The notes under the pieces: generated by a model | The model's input: only the letters and a program-made list of their open reading frames with translations | The model's database searches: none | Told to the model about the DNA's origin: nothing | Assembly: GCA_902984215.1 (NCBI GenBank) | Contig: CADWAF010004591.1 | Coordinates: 1-54,178, forward strand | DNA: 54,178 nt | Direction of reading: 5' to 3' | Source: Willaertia magna | Taxonomy: Eukaryota > Heterolobosea > Eutetramitea > Acrasida > Naegleriidae | Program-made: the position numbers and the translations under genes | Part shown: piece after piece, positions 1 through 11,053 of the stretch | Numbering within the stretch: position 1 is the first letter of the stretch | How the letters are laid out: each line of letters opens with the position of its first letter

Positions 1-67
1 AATACGTATTTTATGAATAAATAATAAATGTCTGGTAGATTAAAAATAACATTCTATTTTCAAAAGT

Positions 68-272
68 GCTGGGGTGAGCCTCGCTTCGCGAACAGGGCAA
101 TACAAAGCAGACACGCGCCAAAAGGTGCTCTAAACTACCGAAGTAGTAGGCACACTTTCAGCCCCCTCAAAAAATTGAGTTAATCGTGTTCACCGTCCGT
201 AGACGATGTATCAGCGATTAAACTGATAAGAACAGATACTACACTCAATCAAAGCCAAAGGCCGAGAAAGAT
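68..272 (-). ncRNA. U2 spliceosomal snRNA
   Basis: Read on the minus strand, the RNA begins AUCUUUCUCGGCCUUUGGCU and continues into GUGUAGUAUCUGUUCUUAUC, the near-invariant U2 segment that pairs with the intron branch site (GUAGUA) and with U6. A stem IIa-like block with CGUC...GGACG follows. The Sm site is AAUUUUUUG near 168-176. Stem III is closed by a UUCG loop near 138-141, and a GC-rich terminal hairpin lies near 70-105. The about 205 nt length is close to U2 in other eukaryotes. The 5' end is placed by alignment to known U2; the 3' end is approximate. U2 acts in the U2 snRNP in the nucleus, which fits the many introns in this window. The 297 bp upstream (273-569) show no gene. Confidence 0.95.
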
Positions 273-569
273 GGTTTGAGAGGTAATAATAAGAATTAGC
301 CTTTAAGGCGTTTGTTTTATTGTTTTTTTTAATAAAAATATTATGGGACACTTATTTCTATTTGGTTGAAGGTGTAGGGATTTAAATCTAATGATCCAAA
401 CTAAGTTGACCACGTCAAAATAGAATAATAAACAGTTATTAATCTTTCAACCCTTTCTAGAATATTTTCAATTCTATGATTCATTTGAAAGATTTTGTTA
501 TCCACTTTGCATCTTCGGTAAGGCAGTATCTATAACTGGCGAGGCTTGATTTTCATTGAAATTCAAAAA

Positions 570-1079
570 TTAAGGGAATTTGTAATTATTCAATGATTGC
601 TTTAATAAAATCAAGTCAGCAGAGGATCTTGGCGCACAACGCTTAGGTCTGCTTGGCGAAACATGACCTAGGATTGTTGTGGTAGATGTTTCTAATGCTG
701 AAGTAGAAACACTTCTTCTTCTAGTATCAAAGGCTGAAGTATTAAAGTAAGATATTGTGGGTATTGAAATAGAGGAATTATTCTTTAGGAATAGAGAGAA
801 AGAGTCTTTTCTTATTCCACAAACATCGCTATTGGAATCTTCTACAAAAGAACTTAAAGACTGTTGACTATTAGTAGATTGAAAGTCAGGTGAAGAAAGA
901 GAACGCCTTCTCTCTTTATTATAATAAATGGAGAACATATTAGCGTAATGTATTACGGACAACACTATAACGACAAAGGGTAGTAGTATTAGCATTGTGG
1001 CTTGTTGCATTTTTTGAAAGGAAAATGTAGTTTCTGTTTCTCGCCATCCAAGAGAGTTTGTCATACAGAAGTACAACAT
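570..1079 (-). CDS. Hypothetical one-TM protein, probably a 3' exon
   Basis: Not recognised. The 169-residue frame has one hydrophobic segment at about residues 28-50 (ATMLILLPFVVIVLSVIHYA). A basic patch KERRRS follows, then a Ser/Thr-rich tail of about 115 residues with several possible phosphorylation clusters. That layout suits a signal-anchored membrane protein with a cytosolic tail. The bases just before the first ATG read TTTTTTAG|T, which looks like a splice acceptor, so the true N-terminus may lie in an upstream exon. A short minus-strand frame at 1346-1179, starting MLNVQGFILLKLV after an A-run, is a candidate, but I see no consensus donor linking the two. The gene lies downstream of myosin on the same strand. 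Confidence 0.5.
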   Translation of the reverse strand: MLYFCMTNSLGWRETETTFSFQKMQQATMLILLPFVVIVLSVIHYANMFSIYYNKERRRSLSSPDFQSTNSQQSLSSFVEDSNSDVCGIRKDSFSLFLKNNSSISIPTISYFNTSAFDTRRRSVSTSALETSTTTILGHVSPSRPKRCAPRSSADLILLKQSLNNYKFP

Positions 1080-1392
1080 TACTAAAAAAGATTTTAGTTT
1101 CGAATTTGTAGGAAAAGAAACTTTGGAGAGGCCAAAAAATATTGTGGGAAAAATTATGTATATTCCATGTCGGAACAGAAGAGCTTATGTGTACACAAAA
1201 GAACGTTGAGGTCTGTATTTAATTTCGTTTGTAGTTAAAAGGTGGTTGTCTTTACTGTTGTTGTATATACTATTGTTCTTTTGAACGTTCGGAACGTTAT
1301 GGTCTCTAACTAGTTTCAAAAGGATAAACCCTTGGACGTTTAGCATTCATTTTTTTAAAACCATTCAGTGTTTTTTATAACCTAGAAAGTAT
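1080..1392. other. Interval between myosin I and the one-TM protein
   Basis: A 313 bp stretch. On the minus strand it carries a short open frame (1346-1179) beginning MLNVQGF after an A-rich leader, possibly a first exon of the gene at 570-1079. The AACGTT hexamer occurs twice close together near 1284-1297. I see no other structure. Confidence 0.3.
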
Positions 1393-4300
1393 TTATTTAT
1401 TTTCCAAAAACAGGTCTGCTTGTGACACAAATACAACTACAGAACTGTCTGCACGGTTGAATATTGGTTTTTGGCCTTTCAGCTTAGTTTCATTGGTCAC
1501 ATCAACAAATGTGACGGTTCTCAGTCTTTTACTCTTTAGTCTCTGTGTAATTTGGTCTGTCACGTTAACTGTTAATGTTACATCTAAGGATGACTTTAGA
1601 ACATTATGAATTATAGAAATAATTTCTGTTTTCAAAACACTTTCCAACATAACATCATTCTCACCTTCTACATGAATACAAAAGTAGTTATCAGTAAAAG
1701 GCGAAACAGAAATCGTTTTAATTCTACGTAAAGGTAATCTTCTAGTTTTAGAGAAAAAATTTCCATAATTTTGTACAGAAAAGATATTAATGTGCATTAA
1801 AAAGATACTTCTTTCAGTTATAATTAAAGCTCTATGTTGCACCTTAAATCTTTTATCCATCTTAATAACTTTATCAGAAAATAAGACATCTCTATCTTCT
1901 CCATGTTCAATTTTATCTTTCATAAAATCTGAATACTTTAAAACGAGGGCGTCTCCAATGAATTGTTTATAAAAACTACCATTTCTACGATTTTTCTTTC
2001 CTAAAAAGATATCTACATTTGGTCTAATAAAAATATATAAAACACCATCTTTCATTTCAAATTTGGCATTTGATGTTGTGTAATCTTTCACAAATTCAAC
2101 TAAATAGTAGTTATCAATCTTAATAAAAGGTTCTTCTTCATTAACGATTGTTGACGAAATTTTTCTAAATTCTTCTAATTGTCTTCCATCATTTCCTGAA
2201 AGGAAGGAAGAAGGTCTTAATTTAAAACTATTTTCAACTTCAACATCTATATTTGGTAATTTTTGTAACAATAAATCTTTTAGCAATACATTATTTTTAC
2301 GAATAACTTCAAAAATAAAATCCCCAAAAAATTTAAATTGTAAAATTAAAATATCATTAGCATCTTTACAATTTTTCAATTTTAATAAATACTTAATTGG
2401 AAAGAAAAATAAAAGTTCATAAACATCTGGAGTAAATATACAAATATAAGATAGTGATACTACTAAAATTCTTGGTATCCTTTCACCATTCACTATTTGA
2501 TGAACATTATACTCTTCAAAATCATTAATATCTTCATTCATAGTTTTTACAGTTTTTAAGCCTTTCTCATTCTTTTTTGTTATATAATTTACAAGGCTAG
2601 AAAATGTTTTTTGTTGAGAATTATATAATTCATTTAATTGATTTTTAATACTGTCCTTTCTTCTACGAGATCTTATGGAAACGTATTCTCTATATCTTCT
2701 TTGAATTAATGTTGCAACTGAATGTTGTACTTCTTCTAATTTGCTATTTAACAAAGATAACTCTATTGGTGTTTTTAAGAATAGTTGTGTTGTGCCTTTA
2801 GCACATTTTGTCATATCAATATTGGCTCTTTGTAAAATTAAATCACACCCTTCACGAATATCACCACTTGTCCAATTAGGCCATGTCATTGGACTTAGAG
2901 GTTTATATCTTTGTAAAAATTTATCATATTTCATCTTGAAGAAGTACCCACATTGTTTAATTTTTGCAACAGAACTTATTGCTAAATATTGAACTTGATG
3001 GTCTACAATATTTCTATCAAAAGTAAATGATTTCTTATCATTATTTGATTTTATGCAATAAATATAATGATGTTTACCTTTCAATTTTTTTGTTAATAAC
3101 TTTTCTACATCTCTCTTAAATTGTCTAACAATTGTTTCTTGTAATTTTCTATATTTTAATTCAGATGATTTTTCTGGAGAAAATAATTCTTGTAATAACT
3201 GTAATTTACTTTTACACATAGTTTCAACTAAATCAAAGTACAAAGTATCTTTGTTTTTATCCACCCAATCTTTGATATCATATTCTACGGTTGCAGCAAA
3301 ATGATGTAATTTAAATGTTGTTCCTACGAAACGAGGTTGTTCAAAACTTTTATAATCTTTTAAATTGGTTTTTAATTTTTCAATTAATCTATCATGTGAA
3401 GTTGATTCTTTTAACATATCTTCTTCCTCCAGTATTGCATAAATTCCACTAGGAACATTTTCAATAGCAGCCACACAGTCATTCACACGTTTTGTATTGT
3501 CATGTATGGTATTGTCCAAAGTAAGTCCTTTTCTTTTGGTGTCATTGTTATTATCGATATAATTACTTATACCATTCCCTAATAGTAGGGCATTACTAGT
3601 TAATGATATTTCATTTTCATCTGCCATAATTTGTTCATTAATATAATCTTTTCTTTCTTGATTTAATTCTTCCAAAATAGATTGTTGTAATTTCTCATTT
3701 ACATAATTAATATTTAATTGATCTAAATAATTTTTCGTATTAATTTCAAAACCATATAAATCTAAAATACATATATTTGTTATATTATCTTTTGTTTTTG
3801 GTTTAATTGCTTGATTTACTCTTGTAATTAACCACATAAATATCTTTTCATAAATTTTCTTAGCTAAAGCATCTCTATTAAAAACTGCTTTCATTATTTC
3901 TTGAACAGACCCAACAGTACGTTCTCCAGGCTTAATAGTACGTGTCAATAAGTTATGTTTTAAGATTTCGACATCAACTTTAAAACAAGTAGCGGCAAGC
4001 TCTAAAGCATCAATATTTTCAATTTCAGTAATGTCTTGACCATTCTCTAGAGTTTTTACTTTAAATATTACATTTCCTAAATGTAATATTCCAGCCATAA
4101 TTCTGAATACTTGTTTTCTTTCTTTTTCAGTTATTCCAACACTTTCCATTGAATTAACAGTTTTTATAAAGGCTTCTTTATCATCAACTCCATTCACTAT
4201 ACCTTCTGAATAGTTTAAATAACTATAATTACTAGCCTCTTTTAAAAATAATTTATCTTTTAATTTTTTATCACATCCCCTTAATAATTGATAAAAAATA

Positions 4301-5845
4301 TGAAAATTCCTTTCATTTTTCATCTCTTCATCTTCTAATAAATCTTTCTTTCCAATTTTATCATTTATGTATTTTTTATATATTTTTTTGTAAATTTTTT
4401 CATTAAACCTTGTTACTCTAGCTTTTTCTAACAGTACAGTAGAAACTTTTCCTCCTTCTATTCTTCCCTTAAAACCAAAATAAATTTTAGTATGTTTACC
4501 AAACCTAGATGAATTATCACAATGTACAGTTTTTGCATTACCAAAAGCTTCTAACATATAATTAGATTCTAATAAAATATTCTTAATAGTTGAATCACTA
4601 GTTCCCGATAATGATATCTCAGTTAAATAATTTAAAATTAATTTAGAAGCCATTGTTTTTCCAGCTCCCGATTCTCCATTAATAATTATTGTCTGAGGTG
4701 AATGAGTCTCCCTCATTAATCGAAATGCAGATTCAGCCACCGAAAATAGATGAGGTGAACAAGCGTAAGGGCTTTGTTTGTGGAAAAATTGCATTACATT
4801 TGTTTTATAATATTTTTTAAAGAAGCGATTATCATAAGGGTTTAAACTTATCAACATATCTTTTAAAGCTGTTGTTAGAAAATTTCTTATTTTACTTACC
4901 TCCTATGTAGGTGTATATACAAGGGAAAGGTGATTTAGAATTAAATCGGGATTCTAATAGATCTGTTATTGAGACATGATTTATTTCGGGTAGAGAAGTA
5001 ACATCATCCAAGTTAGGAAGGGAAAGTTGTTGAGAGTCAGTAAGAAGATGATTGTTATTATAACTGTTACCTATACTAGATAACGAAGTTAAAGAAGATG
5101 AAGAAGGAAAATCGGAATCAAATAAATCCATGGAATTATTAGATCTAGGTGAAATTGGAGAAGGAGACCTGAAAGGATTTAAAAGTTTAGATCTAGGAGA
5201 AATATTAGAAATTACTGTAGATGTTGAAGGTAATTTTAAATAAGTAGAAGGAGAAGAAGAAGTACTTGGAGGATTAGAAAAATTACAAGCCTCTTTCGGA
5301 AGAAAAGATCGCCAAAAATTCTGATAAAGTTTAGTCTCTTTCCTTCTAGCCCTTTCTAATTCATAATTACTCTCTAAACTACTAGAAGAACCATTCGTAG
5401 TACTAACACTATTTAAAATATTACTATTTAATAAACTTTTTGAATGAAATCCATTTCTTGGAGATTTTTGTTGATGACAAGAGATGACTGTAAAGGGAGA
5501 AGAATAGTTGTAATTATGATTCTCTTCACTTAACGTTAGGATTGAACTGTCTATTGAATTTTTTCGTTTTTCTTCTAAAATTTGATAAAGTTTTGAGTTT
5601 TGAAAATTATTGTTGTTATGCGAGTTGTTGTTATATGAAGAAGATAGAGTAAAATTATTTTCAAAATTATTATCATAGTCCTCAATTAGTACAGAATTAT
5701 GTTTAATATTTTCTAATTTGGTTTTAAATTTATTCATTGCTATTCGTCTTGGTGTTGATGGTGGTGTTTTTGTCCTTTCATTATTATCTTTGTTATTGAC
5801 AACACAATCAATTAAAGGGACCTTTGACTGTGAAGTTGTAGGCAT
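1393..5845 (-). CDS. Class I-type myosin heavy chain with long disordered N-terminus
   Basis: An actin-based motor that links membranes to F-actin. There are two exons, 5845-4900 and 4859-1393. The 40-nt intron (4899-4860, GTAAGT...AG) restores the motor sequence YTYIGDMLISLNPY across the junction and gives about 1470 residues. Residues 1-280 are Ser/Asn/Pro-rich and low complexity. The motor is at about 282-1010, with P-loop GESGAGKT at 377-384, switch I NNSSRFGK near 425 and switch II DLYGFE near 682. One IQ motif lies near 1030 (IQRRYREY). A lysine-rich TH1 membrane-binding domain at about 1270-1440 ends the protein, and there is no SH3 domain. The 150-250 residues between IQ and TH1 look PH-like and are unusual. 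At the TEDS region (GERT before the NRDALAK block) the exact -16 position is Arg, flanked by Glu and Thr, so its regulation is unclear. Confidence 0.93.
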
Positions 5846-5995
5846 TGTTTTTTTTTAAAAAATAAATTGAGGGAATTGAAATATTCAGATTTGATGGCTG
5901 ACACTTTACGGTGATCATTGTAAAGCAAATAAATGAGGCTTTTATAGGAAACCAAAGTAATAAATATTAATATAACAAACCAAAAAATAAAACAA

Positions 5996-7403
5996 ATGAA
6001 TGTCTATTGTGCAGGATCCCGTTCCTCTCATCAAATTCCTAAATGCTTAAACGATGGTAAGTAAAACAAAAGCTTAAAAAAAGTAAAACCACAATTTAAA
6101 AAACAGAGAAAGATCAAAGTATTTTCTTACCACTCGACCCTTCAATTTTTGATTTTGACTTAATTAAAATTGTAGCTTGTGGATACTCATGTAGTTTCTT
6201 TTTAACTGAATCTAATCATCTTTTTTGTTGCGGCCAAAATTCCCATGGTCAATTAGGTATCGGAACATCATCCCCACAACAATCTGTATTATTAAAAGAT
6301 AAAGTTAAAATATCTAACTATTCCGATATTGAAAAAATTTACTCAGGTGATACATTCTCCTTTTTTATATTAAAAGGTAATTAAAATTATTAAATACTAT
6401 TTATTAAATAATACTATTTAAAAGATGGTACTTTATTAAGATGTGGACGAAATGGATTAGAAGGATACATCGGCGCAGAAGGTCTAGAAGAAATACATAC
6501 TCCTGAAGCCTTAAAAAACCCTGTTTGGAACAATGCTAAAGTAGAAAAAGTAGCTTATGGTTATTATCACTCAATAGTTTTAACGGATGAAGGTAAGATC
6601 TATGGAACTGGTCAAAATTCAAGAAAACAACTTGGATTAAAAGATAGTGAAGTTTATACAGCATATCAAAGTTTAAAGATAAATGATTTTTGTAATGAAA
6701 AAATTAAGGATATTGCATGTGGTGTATTTCATAGTTTATGTGTAACTAAAGATGGTAATTTATATGGATGTGGGGCTGATTCAAATAATGAACTTGGTGA
6801 ACCAATGTTAGAATGGACTAAAATTAGAAGTGGTATTTCAAAGATATTTTGTGGTTCACTTGGAAGTATGGCTTTGACAGGTATGATTTTATTTTATAAT
6901 TAATATACTCATTATTTAATAACAAATAGTTAGTGATGAATTGTACATTTGTGGAGATAATGGATCATTTGAATTAGGTGTAAATAAAGAATCAAAATCA
7001 TCTAAATGGTCCAAACATAATACATTAAGTGGTATAGGATTAGAAACTATTGGTTATTATACTTATCAATCAATATTTATAACTAAAAGTGGTAAGGTAT
7101 TTGTTGCAGGTAATAATCATTCTTGTCAATTAGGTATTAAAGCAACGGAAAGTACAGTTGTATTACAAAGAAATAAAATATTGGAAGAAGCAATGATGAA
7201 ACATTATGATTGTGAACCTCATGTTACAGGTGGATTTCAACATATGATTGTATATTTTACAAGTAAGTTTTTATCATTTAATGTTTTGTAATTTTATTTT
7301 TTTAGAATCTTTGGGAAGAAATATGGAAAGTTATATGAAAAATAATTTACATGATATTAAATGTAAAGTTAATTTGAGTGATATTAAAATAAAATGGTCC
7401 TAA
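5996..7403 (+). CDS. RCC1-repeat beta-propeller protein
   Basis: Five exons (5996-6056, 6107-6376, 6425-6880, 6930-7262, 7306-7403) with 43-50 nt introns join in frame to 385 residues. The repeats carry the RCC1 signature of a CG/GxN turn followed by GQLG: for example CCGQNSHGQLGIGT in exon 2, GTGQNSRKQLGL in exon 3 and YICGDNGSFELGV in exon 4. About six or seven blades can be counted, so the protein is essentially propeller only, with a short C-terminal tail and no recognisable BTB or other domain. RCC1 propellers serve as GEFs or scaffolds; the substrate cannot be inferred. The gene is divergent from the myosin gene with about 150 bp between starts. A second, more divergent RCC1-like gene lies at 33667-34768. 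Confidence 0.88.
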
Positions 7404-7559
7404 ATTATTGAAAGTTAATATTTTTGTTGTTAATAAATTGTAATATATAATGTAGAACACTACTTTACAATTTCACACCACCAAGTTCATCCAACAATTG
7501 TTTAAAAACTTGTCAATTAACGGCAAAAAAAAATAAGTCTTTGGGTTTAAATACTCAAG

Positions 7560-8543
7560 ATGTTTATGTTTCATTATACTTCAGGTAAAAGAGGTTACAA
7601 CTATTTCAACCAAACAAAACAACAACCACCCCCAAAAGAAGAAGAAGAATTGTCAAATAATAAAGAAGAGTTTAAAATAACAAAACAAGATATTATTCAA
7701 TTATTAACAACAGAACATTCTATTAGAAGATCATCTACAATTCAAGAAGCATATACCAATGCAGACACAGATTGTTTACAATTAGAAAAAATTACAGATC
7801 TAGTTCAGCAAGAAGCAATTGAAAAAACATTTAAAATTAAAAAAGAAATTGATTTAAAAAAATTTAATAAAATTTTAAATATTTTAAGAAATGTAAGAAT
7901 TGAATATAAAGATGATAAAGATGTAAATCAATTAACTGATTATTTTAAATATGATTTTTCTCGTAAAGGTAATTTACTAAAAGGTGATATTGTTAAGCTA
8001 AATGATTTGATTTTATTTAAAATGATTGATAATCAAATGTCAACGACATCTTTAAGTGAAAAGTCATTTAACGAAGTAATGTTAGAACAAAATCCAAATA
8101 ACTTACCAATTCTAATTATTTCTGGATCATATTCCTGACCACCATTTAGAAAATATTGTGATTTTATTCATAAATTATTTAAACAATACAAATCACAACT
8201 ATTTTTCTTAACAATTTATATTAAAGAAGCTCATGCAGTTGACCAATGGAAATTGGGAAATACAATTTGTATAAACCAACATAAAACAATTCAAGAAAGA
8301 GAATTAGCAGCAATCCAACTTAAAAAGAACTTAAATTATGAAATTCCAATCTTTTTAGATTCAATGAATAATTCTTTTGAAGAATTATTTTGCATTTGGC
8401 CAGAAAGATTTATTTTATTAGAAAAAGATTGCAATAATAATTATAAAATTATTTATCTTTCTGAACCTGAAAGTATGAATGAATTGATGATTCATTCACC
8501 TTTTAGTTTGGAGAAGGCTATTATTGATTATTTGAATTGTTAA
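7560..8543 (+). CDS. Iodothyronine deiodinase-like selenoprotein (in-frame TGA = Sec)
   Basis: The frame is open from 7560 to a TGA at 8136-8138 and continues in the same frame to TAA at 8541-8543. The TGA sits in SGSYS-U-PPFR, matching the deiodinase active site GSCT-U-PPF. Downstream homology is intact: YIKEAHAVDQW (family YIEEAHxSDGW), QERELAA and IFLDSMNNS...WPERF. Read through, the protein is 327 residues with Sec193. It has a thioredoxin-like fold. Vertebrate family members reductively remove iodine from thyronines; amoebae have homologues of unknown substrate. The N-terminal 180 residues are charged, contain a Pro/Glu-rich stretch, and show no TM segment. The first ATG lacks the A-rich leader seen in neighbours, so an upstream exon is possible. 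A SECIS candidate follows in the 3' UTR. Confidence 0.9.
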
Positions 8544-8583
8544 TGTTTGTTATTTGATTTGTTTATTACAATGTGTTTTTATT

Positions 8584-8674
8584 ATTGTAATGTGGATATG
8601 AAATGTTTATTTTCTATTAATTTAAAAGAAAATTAATTTTCTTGTAGAAAAAACATTGAAAAATGCTTTACAAT
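8584..8674 (+). promoter_or_regulatory. Candidate SECIS element in deiodinase 3' UTR
   Basis: About 40 nt after the stop, ATTGTAA (8584-8590) pairs with TTACAAT (8668-8674) as helix I. After an internal loop come ATGA (8598-8601) and TGA (8657-8659), the sequence pair expected of the SECIS quartet. ATGTTT (8603-8608) pairs with AAACAT (8651-8656) as helix II. An inner hairpin ATTAATTT/AAATTAAT with loop AAAAGA tops it. The order and the quartet fit. The distance from the quartet to the apical A-run is longer than the usual 10-13 nt, and there is a large 3' bulge. An alternative hairpin (8565-8572 with 8584-8591) would compete with helix I. Confidence 0.4.
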
Positions 8675-8698
8675 AAATATAAATAACTATTACTTTAC

Positions 8699-8731
8699 AA
8701 TGTCATCTCTTAAGTGCTTTGAGAGGACATT
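8699..8731 (+). other. Stem-loop between deiodinase and GST genes
   Basis: AATGTC-A-TCTC pairs with GAGA-G-GACATT around an 11-nt loop: 10 base pairs with one A/G mismatch. It could lie in the 3' UTR of the deiodinase or the leader of the next gene. It lacks ATGA, so it is not a second SECIS. The function is unknown. Confidence 0.4.
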
Positions 8732-8828
8732 TTATTGAAAAATACTCCTCCAACATTTTGTTATTTAAAACAAAACATCATTAATTATAAATAACCAAAT
8801 AACAAAAGAAAAACACAACAAACCACAA

Positions 8829-9638
8829 ATGGAATCACTTCAAAAACATAACATTTCTTGGATTAAAATTTATATTGCATTACCAACCCGTTCCACAAAG
8901 GTTTTGTGGTTGTTAAATGAATTAAACATTCCAACAAAGATAATTACTTCAAATGAATTCAGTGTGAAACAACAAGAATCTTTAACAAATGATATTGTTT
9001 ATCTTTATTTACTTTCTTTAAAGAGTGGGGAACAAAACAAAGAAAATTTAAATCCTCATCCTTTCCATAAAGTACCAACTATTGAGTATAAATTAAATAA
9101 TAATAATAATCCAACCATTCTCTTCGAATCAAATGCTATTTTAATGTTTTTAACAGAACTATTTGACACGAAAAGATTAATTTCACCAACAATTGAAACT
9201 ATTGGATTAGAAAAGTATGGTGAAAGATTGAAATGGATGCATTGGACCAATAATACTTTTGAAAATCTGTCTCCTTTACCAATTCGTTACTTAAAATCCT
9301 TTATTCCAAAATATTCTGTTCCAATTAATGAAATCATTAGTAAATTAGATAATGAAGAATTACAACATTTAAATGATTTGTTAAAGCCATTTACTGAAGA
9401 ACTACTTCCTTTCATTGAAAAAGAACTATCTACTAAAGCAACTAATTATTTATTGAGTAATAATAATTTTGATGTTTGTGACATTTGTTTAGGTTTCTGT
9501 TTATTAGCATCTAAATTTTTAGGATTATTAGGAGAGAATACAAAGTTTACAAAAACAAAAGAATATGCCACAAGATTATTTCAAAGACCTTCTTTTGTAG
9601 AAACTTTTAAAATTATTAATAAATATCAAAATCATTAA
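8829..9638 (+). CDS. Glutathione S-transferase-like protein
   Basis: 269 residues in a single exon. The N-terminal thioredoxin-like half begins IYIALPTRSTKVLWLLNELN (residues 14-33), the usual GST beta1-alpha1 with a Ser/Thr-rich catalytic region. It is followed by the cis-Pro segment FHKVPTIEYK and the FESNAILMFL helix that contacts glutathione in the family. The all-helical C-terminal half follows, including GERLKWMHWTNNTFENL and a late FxVCDICLGFCLLASKF helix. It resembles fungal Ure2/GTT-type GSTs. Such enzymes conjugate or reduce with glutathione in the cytosol; the substrate cannot be inferred. Its stop codon overlaps the stop of the convergent RING gene (TTAA at 9635-9638). Confidence 0.82.
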   Translation: MESLQKHNISWIKIYIALPTRSTKVLWLLNELNIPTKIITSNEFSVKQQESLTNDIVYLYLLSLKSGEQNKENLNPHPFHKVPTIEYKLNNNNNPTILFESNAILMFLTELFDTKRLISPTIETIGLEKYGERLKWMHWTNNTFENLSPLPIRYLKSFIPKYSVPINEIISKLDNEELQHLNDLLKPFTEELLPFIEKELSTKATNYLLSNNNFDVCDICLGFCLLASKFLGLLGENTKFTKTKEYATRLFQRPSFVETFKIINKYQNH

Positions 9639-10970
9639 TTTTCATTTAAATCAAATTTACAAACTGGACATACATGATTATTTTCAAGCCATGTGTCTAC
9701 ACAATCTTTATGAAACTCATGAAAGCAAGGTAATCTTCTTAATTCATTACCAATTTCATAGTCACACATACAAATACAACATTGATGATCTTCTTCCTTC
9801 ATTTTAGTATCTTTACCTTTAAACCTATAAACAGGTAACTGTAATAATAAATTCTGATCTACACCAACCTTAACATTTTGTTCATCTAATCTTAGTAAAT
9901 CTTCATAAGTATCTCCAATTGGTTGTACTTGTCCATTTGTGTTTAATTGTTGTTGATGTTGCCTTAACATTTGTGTAAACATTGGTAAAGGAGGGGCTCT
10001 ATAAGGTTGATGTTGAAGTAAAGAATTATTATTATTGAAAATTCTTTCTAAATCAGCACCTTCATCAAAATCTATTGCACCATAAGTTCTTGCATATTCT
10101 TCTTCTTGTAATTTTCTTGCAAATTCTTCATCATCTGTTAATGAATTTACTGTATTGTCATTATTTATTCTATTATTATTCATAGTTGATGAACGAATAG
10201 TATTATTGCTATTGGTAGTAGTGGTTGGGGTAGTATTAGTAGTAGGTGTATTGGAAGAAGATCCTACAATTCTTCTAGCCTTAATGGGTTGTCTAAGTTT
10301 TGTTAAATTATTTGAAGAAGAAGAACCCCCTATTATTGAACTACCATTATTATTACTATTATTAGAAGAAGAAGTAATTCTAGATTTATGAATTAATCTA
10401 CTTGCTGTAGGTAGTGAAACCTTTTCTTTCTTAACAATTCTTTCTTCATTATTTACAAGAGAATGATTTAATCTACTACTGGAACTATTGCTACTTGAAG
10501 AAGATGAAGGTTTAGATAGTGGAGATAATGTTATTGGAGAATCAAAGGTACCCTTTCCAGAAATGAAAAGGTCATGATCTGTAGAGGTAATAGTGGAATT
10601 ATTATTGTTGTTGTTATTTGTGAAAATATGGTTGTCACTATCATTGTCATCATTGTAGTAATTTTCGGAATTAGAAGAAGGAGGTTTTATGAAGGTTCTT
10701 TTATACGGGTCTTGATTATTAACTTGTTTTAATTTTAAAGATTTATTTTCTCTTTCCAATTCGGCTACTCTTGTTTTATAGTTTAGCAGTTGAGTAGTAA
10801 GTTGTTTATTAGTTTTTTCTAATTGTTTATTTTTCTCTTCTAATTCTATGACTCTCCTAAAATACACTTATTAATATTTATTAACGATTAAACACATACC
10901 GTCTATATATTCCATCTATTGATCGTGAAGCATTATTGAAAAAATCGTCATCATCTTCCATTTCTTGCAT
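9635..10970 (-). CDS. RING-H2 finger protein, probable E3 ubiquitin ligase
   Basis: Two exons (10970-10900 and 10856-9635) separated by a 43-nt GTATGT...AG intron give 430 residues. The true start is MQEMEDDDDFF; the ATG at 10867 lies inside the intron. A coiled coil at about 26-66 (EKNKQLEKTNKQL) is followed by a long Asn/Ser/Thr-rich disordered region with poly-Asn runs. A short segment EEFARKLQEEEYAR (about 250-270) comes next, and a C-terminal RING-H2 with C-x2-C...H-x2-H...C-x2-C (CCICMCDYE, FHEFHKDC, CPVCKF) at about 384-425. RING-H2 proteins bring E2~ubiquitin to substrates; the partner is unknown. A GCGGGAAA motif lies about 45 bp upstream of the start. Confidence 0.85.
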
Positions 10971-11053
10971 TTTTTTCTACCAGAAAATGTCCAACAGTCT
11001 AAAAAAAATATTTTTAAGCGGGAAAAAGAAAGAATTCCAATAAAAAGATTTGT

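Noticed and set aside
500..560. Possible U4 snRNA: GGCAGTATC and ATTGAAA near 513-560
   Set aside because: Only a 9-mer matches; the 15.5K kink-turn, the U6-pairing region and a plus-strand Sm site are absent.
8699..8731. Second SECIS in the deiodinase 3' region
   Set aside because: A good hairpin but no ATGA/TGA quartet.
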